The position numbers and the translations under genes were made by a program. 5,053 bases of DNA from an uncultured delta proteobacterium (GTDB lineage Bacteria; UBA10199; GCA-002796325; 1-14-0-20-49-13), in assembly GCA_903868375.1 (NCBI GenBank), contig CAIPVD010000172.1, positions 1 through 5,053 of the forward strand, read 5' to 3'. Shown in pieces: positions 1 to 5,053 of this stretch. Within the stretch, counting starts at the first letter, position 1, and each line of letters begins with the position of its first letter. Under the pieces are notes generated by a model. It was given only the letters and a program-made list of their open reading frames with translations, made no database searches and was not told the origin of the DNA.

Positions 1-194
1 CCCATGTAACATTTATGTGTGAATGAAACATATAGGTTCACACCTTTGGATTCAATTCCAAGATCACCTTTCACAATATTATCGCATTCTCTAACCGCTT
101 GTTTAAAATCATCCATTCGCTTCGGATCAATATTGTAAAAATAGTTGCTAAACGTTGTCGGTGAATAATACTCTACTGTTTTTGGACCAGCCAT
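1..194 (-). CDS. Small protein of unknown function, paralogue of its upstream neighbour (3' end outside window)
   Basis: Reading leftwards from the ATG at 194 there is an open frame of 64 complete codons that leaves the window without a stop, so the C-terminus is missing. The start is well supported: an AAGGAG ribosome-binding site lies at 200-205, five bases before the ATG, and it overlaps the stop codon of the preceding gene, which suggests translational coupling. The protein aligns without gaps, with an offset of one residue, to the 76-residue product encoded just upstream. Shared residues (this protein's numbering) are T14, Y18, Y20, D23, K25, R26, F30, A33, E36, C37, S57, F58, C62 and G65 (the last from an incomplete GG codon, which can only be Gly). 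I count about 14 identities over 52 positions. There is no signal peptide or membrane segment, so it is probably cytoplasmic. GC is only about 35 % by hand count. I do not recognise the family and assign no function. Confidence 0.72.
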   Translation of the reverse strand, partial: MAGPKTVEYYSPTTFSNYFYNIDPKRMDDFKQAVRECDNIVKGDLGIESKGVNLYVSFTHKCYM

Positions 195-199
195 ACTTT

Positions 200-205
200 C
201 TCCTT
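200..205 (-). promoter_or_regulatory. Shine-Dalgarno site AAGGAG of the second small gene
   Basis: On the minus strand AAGGAG ends five bases before the ATG at 194 and overlaps the first base of the TAA stop (205-207) of the preceding small gene. It fixes the start of the downstream paralogue and implies that ribosomes finishing the first copy can reinitiate on the second. It is the only textbook ribosome-binding site in front of a complete start in this window. Confidence 0.7.
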
Positions 206-435
206 TATTTTACCTTCGGCGCCGTTGCATTAAAACGGTTTAGGCCTTTAAAGCATTCAATAATGAAAGACGTGCCAAAAGATCCTTGGCCCATATCGGA
301 ATAATGGCGGTCTGTATCGAGTTGAACACATTCATCAAGCGCTTTATCGAAAGCCTTTTTGCGTTTGGAGTCAACATCGTAGCAATATTCGTAACCGGTA
401 ACTTTAGACATTTGGCAAACAGTTGATTTTGACAT
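205..435 (-). CDS. Small protein of unknown function (76 aa), first of a tandem paralogue pair
   Basis: A 76-residue open frame starts with ATG at 435, 18 bases after the miaA stop codon and on the same strand, so it may be the third gene of the mutL-miaA transcript. No good ribosome-binding site precedes it (only a GTAGGG-like stretch next to the ATG); a second Met at residue 9 is an alternative start. The core pattern is Y17-x-Y19, D22-x-K24-R25, F29, A32, E35-C36, then S56-F57, C61 and G64. All of these recur in the neighbouring gene to the left, and this conservation is the main evidence that the frame is real. Cysteines C36 and C61 are conserved between the copies and could bind a metal or form a pair, but this is speculation. 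There is no signal peptide or transmembrane segment, and the C-terminus is short and basic (ends PKVK). GC is about 42 %, lower than miaA and mutL. Function is unknown. Confidence 0.72.
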   Translation of the reverse strand: MSKSTVCQMSKVTGYEYCYDVDSKRKKAFDKALDECVQLDTDRHYSDMGQGSFGTSFIIECFKGLNRFNATAPKVK

Positions 436-453
436 GCCCTACTTCAGACCACA

Positions 454-1395
454 TTATTCGACGGCTGTCAAGTTTTGCGTTTGAAATGCGGCGACGAGAG
501 AGGCCATTTCGGAAATTTCTGAAGGGGCGAACCACTTTATTTCTTTATCGGCGCGGAACCACGTTAGCTGGCGCTTGGCGAAATGGTGAGTGTTGAGTTT
601 TATAACGGAGATCGCTTCATCATGCTTCGCATTCCTCGCAACGACATCGACTAATTCACGATACCCAACCGCCTTTAGCACCGGCGCATCGCTTCCATAT
701 TTTTCCACAAGCAACCGCACTTCACCTTCCAGGCCGCTTGCGATCATTCTATCAACACGTTCATCTATCCGCCGGTAAAGTTCCTTGCGATCCACGTTCA
801 AACCTATTTTTAAATAATCGTAGCGCCTGTCTTTAAAGCCGTGCCCCTTTTGGAATTCGGAAATTGAACAGCCCGTTACATGAAGCACTTCGAGCGCGCG
901 CATTACCCTCGTTGAATCGTTCGCTTTAAGTTTGAGCGCCGTATTTGGATCCTTTTCGACAAGCATCTTATATAGGTAAGGAGTTCCCTTCTCTTTCTTC
1001 AGCGCTTCGAGTTCTTTTCTATACGCTTCGTCTCGCGGCGGTGCTTCCGCCAATCCGTAGAGCAGCGCTTTTATGTAGAGCCCGGTCCCGCCGACGATGA
1101 ACGGAACTTTTCCTTTTGCAGATATATCTTTAATTGCCGCGTCCGCCAATTCTACGAATTTTGCAACGTCGAACTGTTCGGCGGGCGACGATACATCTAT
1201 TAAATGATGCGGAATTTCTGCACGCTCGCTTTGCGTCGGTTTAGCTGTACCGATTTCAAGCTCTTTATATACGGCGGCGGAATCGGCTGAAATTATTTCA
1301 CCGCGGAACTTTTTGGCAAGCTCGATTCCAACACGCGTTTTACCAACGCATGTCGGGCCGCAGATAATAACAACCTTTTGGAGTTCTGATGTCAT
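454..1395 (-). CDS. miaA: tRNA dimethylallyltransferase MiaA
   Basis: MiaA transfers the dimethylallyl group from DMAPP to N6 of A37 in tRNAs that read codons starting with U, giving i6A and stabilising codon pairing; it is a cytoplasmic P-loop enzyme. The 313-residue length is normal for the family. Visible motifs in order are the P-loop GPTCVGKT (13-20), the DSAAVYK segment (38-44; D38 is the likely catalytic Asp) followed by IGTAKP (48-53), HHLID (63-67), the VGGTGLY substrate segment (101-107), NDSTRVMRALEV (159-170), KAVGYREL (241-248) and KRQLTWFR (274-281). The ATG at 1395 was chosen because the P-loop then lies at the usual distance from the N-terminus. The frame is open upstream to a TTG at 1545, but those 50 extra codons come wholly from the inverted-repeat element and have no MiaA character. 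No ribosome-binding site lies close to 1395; the nearest purine run (AGGGGAG, in the element) is about 15 bases away. It follows mutL on the same strand, a common bacterial pairing. Confidence 0.97.
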   Translation of the reverse strand: MTSELQKVVIICGPTCVGKTRVGIELAKKFRGEIISADSAAVYKELEIGTAKPTQSERAEIPHHLIDVSSPAEQFDVAKFVELADAAIKDISAKGKVPFIVGGTGLYIKALLYGLAEAPPRDEAYRKELEALKKEKGTPYLYKMLVEKDPNTALKLKANDSTRVMRALEVLHVTGCSISEFQKGHGFKDRRYDYLKIGLNVDRKELYRRIDERVDRMIASGLEGEVRLLVEKYGSDAPVLKAVGYRELVDVVARNAKHDEAISVIKLNTHHFAKRQLTWFRADKEIKWFAPSEISEMASLVAAFQTQNLTAVE

Positions 1396-1401
1396 AATAT
1401 C

Positions 1402-1433
1402 TTGGGGTGGCTCCCCTAAAATTTCCGCGTCAA
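1402..1433 (+). repeat. Left terminal inverted repeat of the MITE-like element
   Basis: This 32-bp stretch is the reverse-complement partner of 1513-1545. Read on the minus strand it starts TTGACGCGGA and ends with the GGGGAGCCACCCC block. It has one base less than its partner, and the differences sit in the inner half. The GGGGAGCCACCCC block is itself an imperfect palindrome with four G-C pairs at its ends. Confidence 0.75.
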
Positions 1434-1512
1434 CACTGCATTTGGAGAATAGATATCCAACATGTTCACGCCCGCACTGAATTAAAAGCCTCCATATCCC
1501 GCAAACCCGTAC

Positions 1513-1545
1513 TTGACACGGACAAATATAGGGGAGCCACCCCAA
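1513..1545 (-). repeat. Right terminal inverted repeat of the MITE-like element
   Basis: This 33-bp stretch reads TTGACACGGA followed by an A/T-rich step and the GGGGAGCCACCCC block on the plus strand. It ends two bases before the mutL stop codon (1548-1550). The outer 17 bp are identical to the inverted left repeat. Confidence 0.75.
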
Positions 1546-1547
1546 AA

Positions 1548-3353
1548 TTAAGTACGATTAAACCATTTTTTGACTTCGTCGAGTGTAAACTCTTTGAAAC
1601 TCGGGCGGCCATGCGGGCAGCGCTCGATATTCGGGCAATTATCCATTTCATTAAGTAGCGCCTGCATTTCCTGCAGCACAAGCCTGTGATTCGCCCTAAC
1701 CTGCCGGTGGCACGCCATCGTCTTTAAGATATGCTCCGTTAATTCTTCCACCGATGAGCTCCTACCGATATCCGCAAGCTGCGCGGCAAGCTGAACGATA
1801 AGCCCTTTAACGTCGGCGTCTAAAAGAACGACTGGAACCGATTTTATGATGAACGTTTTTCCGCCGAACGGTTCGACCTCGAGCCCCAGCCTTTCCAGCG
1901 TTTCGATATGCTCGGAGATATAAGCGGCGTCCTTTGCCTGCAGCTCGACCTGTTCGGGAAGCAACAGCTGCTGCCGCTCTATTCTATTGTTCGCAAGCTG
2001 TTGCCGAAGTTTTTCGAAGCCGATCCGTTCATGCGCCGCATGCTGATCGATGGCTACAAGTTTCCCTTCCGCATCTTCGCAGAGAATGAAACTATCCGCA
2101 AGCTGGCCTATTAAGCGCAGAGATGAAAAATAACCATCTGTTGCACCTCGTAGGTGCGAAGAGGTTGGTTGAGGCGCGTAAAGCGCGGATGTCGCATTTT
2201 GATATGATCCAGCTGCAGAATGATCGGTCATCCCCGCAAAGGCGGGGATCTCGTTGTGTACACTGGATTCCCGCATTCGCGGGAATGACGGTTCTTCTTG
2301 CGCAATGACATGAGCATCTTCCTGTAACCGAGCCGGTCGAGATTGCACCGCCTTTCTCACCGCGGCGGCCACAAAATTATGAACGGCGCCGGAGTTGTCG
2401 AACCTAACCTCTTGCTTCGTTGGGTGAACGTTAACATCAACACGTTCCGGATCCATATCGAGCATGACTATCGCAAATGGATAAGAGCCGTGCGGAAGCA
2501 GGCTTCTGTAACCGTCGCTAACTGCGTGATTCAGCAAACGGTCGCGAACGTAACGTTTATTAACGAAAAGATATATTCCTTGCGCCACGCTTCTGGCAGA
2601 ATCCGGCGAGCCCAAAAATCCGTGGACCCGAATCCCATTGCCATCTTCCGCGAATTGTATCGCCGACTCGGCAACCGCCCCGCTAAAAACTTCCAACACG
2701 CGGGCATGCGGATCGCCTACCGACACGCAGTTCAGTTTTTCCTTGCCATCGGCGAAGAGCTTGAATCGCACATCGGGAAATGCAAGCGCCAAGCGGCTTA
2801 CGGCATCTACAACATGGCCTTCTTCCGTTTTATCTCCACGCAGGAATTTTTTCCGCGCCGGCGTATTGAAGAAAAGATCGCTGATAGATATTTTGGTGCC
2901 AACAGCACAGCCAAGATCTCCGGATTCGATAATTTGCCCGCCATGAACAACTAATTTAAAGCCCGTCAGGGAGATTGCTTCGTCGCTATCGCTCCTCGCA
3001 ATGACAGAACCTTTTGTCTCAATCACAAGTTTAGAAACCGCGGCGATGCTTGGCAGCGCTTCGCCTCTAAATCCCATCGTTCTAATAGCGTTCAGGTCGG
3101 CATCGTTATTTATCTTGCTCGTTGCGTGGCGTTCGATGCAAAGAAGCGCGTCTTCGGCGTTCATGCCGCAGCCATCGTCAATTACGATGATCTCGCGCTT
3201 GCCACCTTCTTTGATATCGACGTAAATTTCGGCAGCCCCCGCATCAATGGAATTCTCCACCAGCTCTTTTACCACCGAAGCCGGTCGCTCCACCACCTCG
3301 CCGGCAGCTATCTTCCCGATAAGGTCGTTTGAAAGTATTCGGATCTTTGTCAT
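1548..3353 (-). CDS. mutL: DNA mismatch repair protein MutL with endonuclease motif and two repeat-encoded inserts
   Basis: MutL couples mismatch recognition by MutS to strand incision. The 601-residue protein has an N-terminal GHKL ATPase with E30 and N34 in VVKELVENS, DDGCG (59-63), GFRGEAL (94-100), NTPARKKFL (163-171) and the NVHPTKQEVRF end of the transducer domain (308-318). After a variable linker (about 335-410) comes the C-terminal dimerisation/endonuclease domain: DQHAAHERIGFE (436-447, the DQHA-x2-E-x4-E metal site), QQLLLP (461-466, a candidate beta-clamp motif), ACHRQVRANH (547-556) and CPHGRP (579-584). These indicate intrinsic nickase activity, as in bacteria without MutH. The ATG at 3353 fits the family N-terminus; a GTG at 3380 would add nine residues, and neither has a clear ribosome-binding site. 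Unusually, two dispersed palindromic repeats are translated in frame, at residues 117-130 in the ATPase domain and 356-376 in the linker. All catalytic motifs are intact, so the gene is probably functional. Confidence 0.97.
   Translation of the reverse strand: MTKIRILSNDLIGKIAAGEVVERPASVVKELVENSIDAGAAEIYVDIKEGGKREIIVIDDGCGMNAEDALLCIERHATSKINNDADLNAIRTMGFRGEALPSIAAVSKLVIETKGSVIARSDSDEAISLTGFKLVVHGGQIIESGDLGCAVGTKISISDLFFNTPARKKFLRGDKTEEGHVVDAVSRLALAFPDVRFKLFADGKEKLNCVSVGDPHARVLEVFSGAVAESAIQFAEDGNGIRVHGFLGSPDSARSVAQGIYLFVNKRYVRDRLLNHAVSDGYRSLLPHGSYPFAIVMLDMDPERVDVNVHPTKQEVRFDNSGAVHNFVAAAVRKAVQSRPARLQEDAHVIAQEEPSFPRMRESSVHNEIPAFAGMTDHSAAGSYQNATSALYAPQPTSSHLRGATDGYFSSLRLIGQLADSFILCEDAEGKLVAIDQHAAHERIGFEKLRQQLANNRIERQQLLLPEQVELQAKDAAYISEHIETLERLGLEVEPFGGKTFIIKSVPVVLLDADVKGLIVQLAAQLADIGRSSSVEELTEHILKTMACHRQVRANHRLVLQEMQALLNEMDNCPNIERCPHGRPSFKEFTLDEVKKWFNRT
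2227..2289. repeat. 63-bp double-hairpin REP-like repeat inside mutL (linker)
   Basis: The sequence has two perfect 8-bp hairpins with 4-base loops: ATCCCCGC/GCGGGGAT (2230-2237 and 2242-2249) and ATTCCCGC/GCGGGAAT (2267-2274 and 2279-2286). GTCA at 2227-2230 and TGAC at 2286-2289 bracket the whole. This is the widespread bacterial dispersed repeat whose translations read FPRMRESS and IPAFAGMT. At 63 bp it is exactly 21 codons and keeps the mutL frame, encoding residues 356-376. Because the repeat is nearly palindromic, the opposite strand also reads WIPAFAGMT. The site is the poorly conserved linker between the MutL domains, where extra residues should be tolerated. Confidence 0.85.
2965..3005. 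repeat. 41-bp dispersed repeat inside the mutL ATPase region
   Basis: On the minus strand it begins GTCATTGCGAGGAGCGATAG and ends with GCAATCTCCCTGAC; the ends GTCA/TGAC and ATTGC/GCAAT are inverted. It is a recognisable member of the dispersed repeat family, common in many bacterial genomes, whose translation reads VIARSDSDEAIS. Here exactly that peptide appears in frame at MutL residues 117-128. It lies after the GFRGEAL motif, between two beta strands, where MutL proteins differ in length. Homologues normally run from IETK straight to the TGFKLVV-type strand, so about 12-14 residues appear added. The exact insertion boundaries cannot be fixed without homologues. Confidence 0.8.
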
Positions 3354-3387
3354 ATTATTAACTTTGAATCGAGGCTCCACGTATAAC

Positions 3388-3393
3388 TTTATA
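3388..3393 (-). promoter_or_regulatory. mutL: Possible -10 element for mutL-miaA
   Basis: TATAAA on the minus strand (five of six consensus bases) lies in the only upstream gap available to mutL, with its expected start point near 3380. No convincing -35 hexamer is seen at the right distance, so this is a weak call. The 110-bp gap must nevertheless contain the promoter if mutL heads its transcript, because the neighbouring gene is divergent. Confidence 0.3.
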
Positions 3394-3427
3394 AATCTCT
3401 AGTCCACAAAAAACTGCCGAAAACCAT

Positions 3428-3451
3428 TTGACATGCGCTGCATGGCATAGT
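3428..3451 (+). promoter_or_regulatory. Candidate promoter of the TPR-like gene
   Basis: A perfect TTGACA -35 hexamer is at 3428-3433. The -10 is ambiguous: TAGTCG at 3451-3456 has the ideal 17-base spacing but a poor sequence, whereas CATAGT at 3446-3451, preceded by TG at 3443-3444, resembles an extended -10 but is only 12 bases away. Either way the start point would fall at or within a few bases of the ATG at 3464, implying a leaderless or nearly leaderless mRNA. An inverted repeat, CATGC-GCT-GCATG (3432-3444), overlaps the region and could be an operator. Confidence 0.4.
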
Positions 3452-3463
3452 AGTCGCATAAAT

Positions 3464-4813
3464 ATGGCTACGTTTCTTGCCACCACTCCGTTTCTGCCGG
3501 GCCCGATCCAAAATATCGGCTCATATAATTTCGTTGCTGCGCAGCAATTTGCCTTCGAACCTATCACCGTGCCCATTTACCGCGAAGACCCGCTCGCAAA
3601 TCTTGCATCAGCTTATTCTGCGGCGATCGATCCGCTCAAAGGATCGGCGCCGTTATTCATTGGTGCGACCGAAACAGTTTCACTTTTCGCAGATGGACGT
3701 CTTGCAAAATGGATCGGTGGCCTCTGGGCACCTGGCAAGTCGATGGTTCCAGCTAATCCCCCCGCTACAGAAGCACCGAAGGAACCTCCAAAAAAGAAGG
3801 CGCCACGTTCTGAAACAGTTATTGAAAAATGCACGCGCCTTCTCAAAGAAGCCCACGAACTTTTATCTGATGCCAGAGGATTCAACGACGGCATAGGCCG
3901 TGGAAGTGCAGCTCCCGACAGGCCCGCTATAGTTTACAAAGACAAGGCGGAACAAGCGCGGCTGCTCGACGAAGAAGTATGGAACACGGCGGTTGCGGCG
4001 ATCGAAGCATTAAAGCGTTACCGTGCAATAGATGGCATCAAGGTTTCCGATGCTATTGACTACGAAATGGAACAATGGCTCGAACCCGCAGTTAAAGCTA
4101 TGGTCGATTACATATGGATCACAGCAGAGTTTGGAGATCTGGATGAAGCAGTAAGGCTCATGCCCGACCTTATCAAAATGGCCACGTATCAAAATCCTCT
4201 GGCAAAAACGCGCAGAGGCCTAAATCAGGTTATAGTTGCTTATTCATATGGCGATCAATTGTCGAACCAAATAGGAGAAGCAGCGTATGGTGATCTTTAT
4301 ACTGTAGGCGATCTGCTGCTAGAGGCCGGCATGGCACAAAAAGCGATCGATATGTACGAACAGGCCATTGAAATATATGCCAGAGCCGGCAACTTTGAAG
4401 CCTTCAGAAAATTAAGCATTATCGCCGGAGACATCCATATGAAGATCGGCGGTTATCAAACAGCCGCAAACCATTATCGAAATGCGATGATATCATTTAT
4501 AAAAACTCCGCTCGTAGAAGATGCCGCACAGCATATAAACGGGCTAAGTATAGTGGTAAATATCGAACGAATCGGCGACCTGGCCAAAATAGTCCAAAAG
4601 TTGGCCGAAGCGGTGGAACTGATGGCGATCCATCCGGAGATCGCGGTGGCGCTTTACAAAGTAGCCGTAAACCTTAAGGCACAAGCTGAAGGCGAAATCC
4701 CTCCAAACGCGGTCAAGCGAGATGGTAAATGGGTGTTCGATCCAGGATTTCCGGAAGGATTCGTCGACACTGAAAATATGCTACTAGACGGTCCCAAAAC
4801 CGCAGCCAAGTAA
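3464..4813 (+). CDS. Protein of unknown function with TPR-like helical repeats (449 aa)
   Basis: I do not recognise this family. Residues 1-97 form an N-terminal part with mixed hydrophobic stretches but no signal peptide or transmembrane helix. Residues 98-116 are a Pro/Lys/Glu-rich linker. From about 117 to 410 the protein is predicted by eye to be nearly all helical. Residues 279-309 (VGDLLLEAGMAQKAIDMYEQ and following) and 316-345 (AGDIHMKIGGYQTAANHYRN and following) match the tetratricopeptide pattern, with small residues and Ala at the packing positions; 213-240 looks like a weaker repeat. The tail (411-449) is non-repetitive. TPRs usually bind proteins, so a scaffold or adaptor role is plausible but unproven. 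The ATG at 3464 is preferred; an in-frame TTG at 3428 would add 12 residues but is itself the start of the TTGACA promoter hexamer. There is no Shine-Dalgarno sequence. It is divergent from mutL and its last 30 bases overlap folP. Confidence 0.85.
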   Translation: MATFLATTPFLPGPIQNIGSYNFVAAQQFAFEPITVPIYREDPLANLASAYSAAIDPLKGSAPLFIGATETVSLFADGRLAKWIGGLWAPGKSMVPANPPATEAPKEPPKKKAPRSETVIEKCTRLLKEAHELLSDARGFNDGIGRGSAAPDRPAIVYKDKAEQARLLDEEVWNTAVAAIEALKRYRAIDGIKVSDAIDYEMEQWLEPAVKAMVDYIWITAEFGDLDEAVRLMPDLIKMATYQNPLAKTRRGLNQVIVAYSYGDQLSNQIGEAAYGDLYTVGDLLLEAGMAQKAIDMYEQAIEIYARAGNFEAFRKLSIIAGDIHMKIGGYQTAANHYRNAMISFIKTPLVEDAAQHINGLSIVVNIERIGDLAKIVQKLAEAVELMAIHPEIAVALYKVAVNLKAQAEGEIPPNAVKRDGKWVFDPGFPEGFVDTENMLLDGPKTAAK

Positions 4814-5053
4814 AACTTCCAAAAATCTTTTCGTAGCTCCGACATCATGCACGCGGAAGATTCGCGCGCCGTTTTGATATGCGATTGCAACGGTGGCAAG
4901 CGAGCCTTCGAGGCGGTCTTTTGGATTCTTCGTTTTTAAAATTGTACCGATAAAGGATTTGCGGGAGGTACCTATTGCTATCGGCAAACCAATACGTTCC
5001 AGGGTTCCTAGGTTCCTAAGCAAGACGACATTATGTTCAACGGTTTTGCCAAA
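4784..5053 (-). CDS. folP: Dihydropteroate synthase FolP, C-terminal part (5' end outside window)
   Basis: The frame enters from the right edge and ends at TAG (4784-4786), giving the last 89 residues. DHPS joins 6-hydroxymethyl-7,8-dihydropterin pyrophosphate with p-aminobenzoate to make dihydropteroate in folate synthesis and is the sulfonamide target. The fragment shows the family's C-terminal half in order: FGKTVEHNVVLL, then LPIAIGTSRKSFIG (the SRK lysine and serine lie in the substrate pocket), then RLEGSLATVAIAYQNGARI, and RVHDV, whose Arg and His bind the pyrophosphate, followed by a short C-terminal helix. Known active-site residues in this part are present, so the gene looks intact as far as it can be seen. 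Its last 30 bases overlap the 3' end of the convergent TPR-like gene. Confidence 0.96.
   Translation of the reverse strand, partial: FGKTVEHNVVLLRNLGTLERIGLPIAIGTSRKSFIGTILKTKNPKDRLEGSLATVAIAYQNGARIFRVHDVGATKRFLEVLLGCGFGTV

Larger units (their letters stand above)
1402..1545. mobile_element. 144-bp MITE-like element with terminal inverted repeats, between mutL and miaA
   Basis: The two ends are inverted copies. The outer 17 bp, TTGGGGTGGCTCCCCTA at 1402-1418, match the reverse complement of 1529-1545 exactly. The similarity continues inward as TTGACRCGGA-type sequence, so each repeat spans about 32-33 bp with one gap and a few mismatches. The 79-bp core has no coding capacity for a transposase. 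Size, long terminal repeats and lack of genes fit a non-autonomous, MITE-like element. No clear target duplication is visible: flanks are ATAATATC on the left and AATTAAGT on the right. Without the element, the mutL stop and miaA ATG would be only 8 bases apart, which supports insertion into a tight operon junction. When transcribed, the ends could pair into a long hairpin. The parent transposase family is not identified. It could instead be a structured intergenic repeat of another kind. Confidence 0.7.

Noticed and set aside
1402..1418. Rho-independent terminator after mutL
   Set aside because: The GGGG-CCCC block has only four end pairs with a five-base loop and no following T-run on the minus strand, and it is better explained as a transposon end.
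1513..1530. TTGACA followed by TATA as a promoter for the plus strand
   Set aside because: The spacing is only about eight bases, and the TTGACA is part of the terminal repeat, matched by TTGACG at the other end.
1396..1545. N-terminal extension of miaA starting at TTG 1545
   Set aside because: The extra 50 codons lie almost entirely in the inverted-repeat element, have no resemblance to MiaA, and the P-loop is placed normally when translation starts at 1395.
2227..2289. CRISPR array or terminator in mutL
   Set aside because: There are only two non-identical hairpins, no regular spacers, and the sequence is translated in frame within mutL.
2343..2954. 203-codon plus-strand open frame opposite mutL
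   Set aside because: It lies wholly antisense to conserved MutL sequence, has no recognisable motifs and no ribosome-binding site; it is a shadow of mutL codon use.
3354..3380. GTG start for mutL at 3380
   Set aside because: The nine added residues have no counterpart in MutL proteins, whose N-terminus matches the ATG at 3353; it cannot be fully excluded because neither start has a ribosome-binding site.
3428..3463. TTG start giving a 461-residue form of the TPR-like protein
   Set aside because: The TTG is part of the TTGACA hexamer, no ribosome-binding site precedes it, and an ATG follows 12 codons later.

Overview
The window looks like chromosomal DNA from an uncultured or little-studied Gram-negative bacterium. 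A deltaproteobacterial-type or candidate-phylum genome is my best guess, and it is only inference. The supporting facts are the mutL-miaA pair, a MutL carrying the endonuclease motif found in bacteria that lack MutH, roughly 50 % GC in the housekeeping genes, and two dispersed repeat types common in such genomes. No RNA gene, CRISPR array, origin or convincing terminator was seen.

Layout, left to right. Positions 1-435 (minus strand) hold two small genes of unknown function in tandem. They encode diverged copies of the same short protein; the second copy runs off the left edge. This part is AT-rich (about 35-42 % GC by hand count) compared with the rest. Positions 454-1395 (minus) are miaA (tRNA dimethylallyltransferase). 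Positions 1402-1545 are a 144-bp element with terminal inverted repeats of about 32-33 bp, resembling a MITE, lodged in the mutL-miaA gap. Positions 1548-3353 (minus) are mutL. Two unrelated palindromic repeats lie inside mutL in frame, one in the ATPase domain and one in the interdomain linker, and both are translated. Positions 3354-3463 are a 110-bp divergent intergenic region. Positions 3464-4813 (plus) encode a 449-residue protein with TPR-like helical repeats and no recognised family. Positions 4784-5053 (minus) are the 3' end of folP (dihydropteroate synthase), which overlaps the TPR-like gene tail to tail by 30 bp.

mutL, miaA and the two small genes share a strand with short gaps and are probably read from one promoter left of the TPR-like gene (on the minus strand). 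MutL acts in mismatch repair and MiaA in tRNA modification; they are commonly adjacent in bacteria without acting in the same pathway. The TPR-like gene is separately transcribed.

The most noteworthy points are the density of mobile repeats (three different kinds in 1.6 kb of mutL-miaA), two of them domesticated as MutL peptide segments; the tandem small paralogue family; and the lack of Shine-Dalgarno sequences before most genes. I see no clear new defence or biosynthetic system here.
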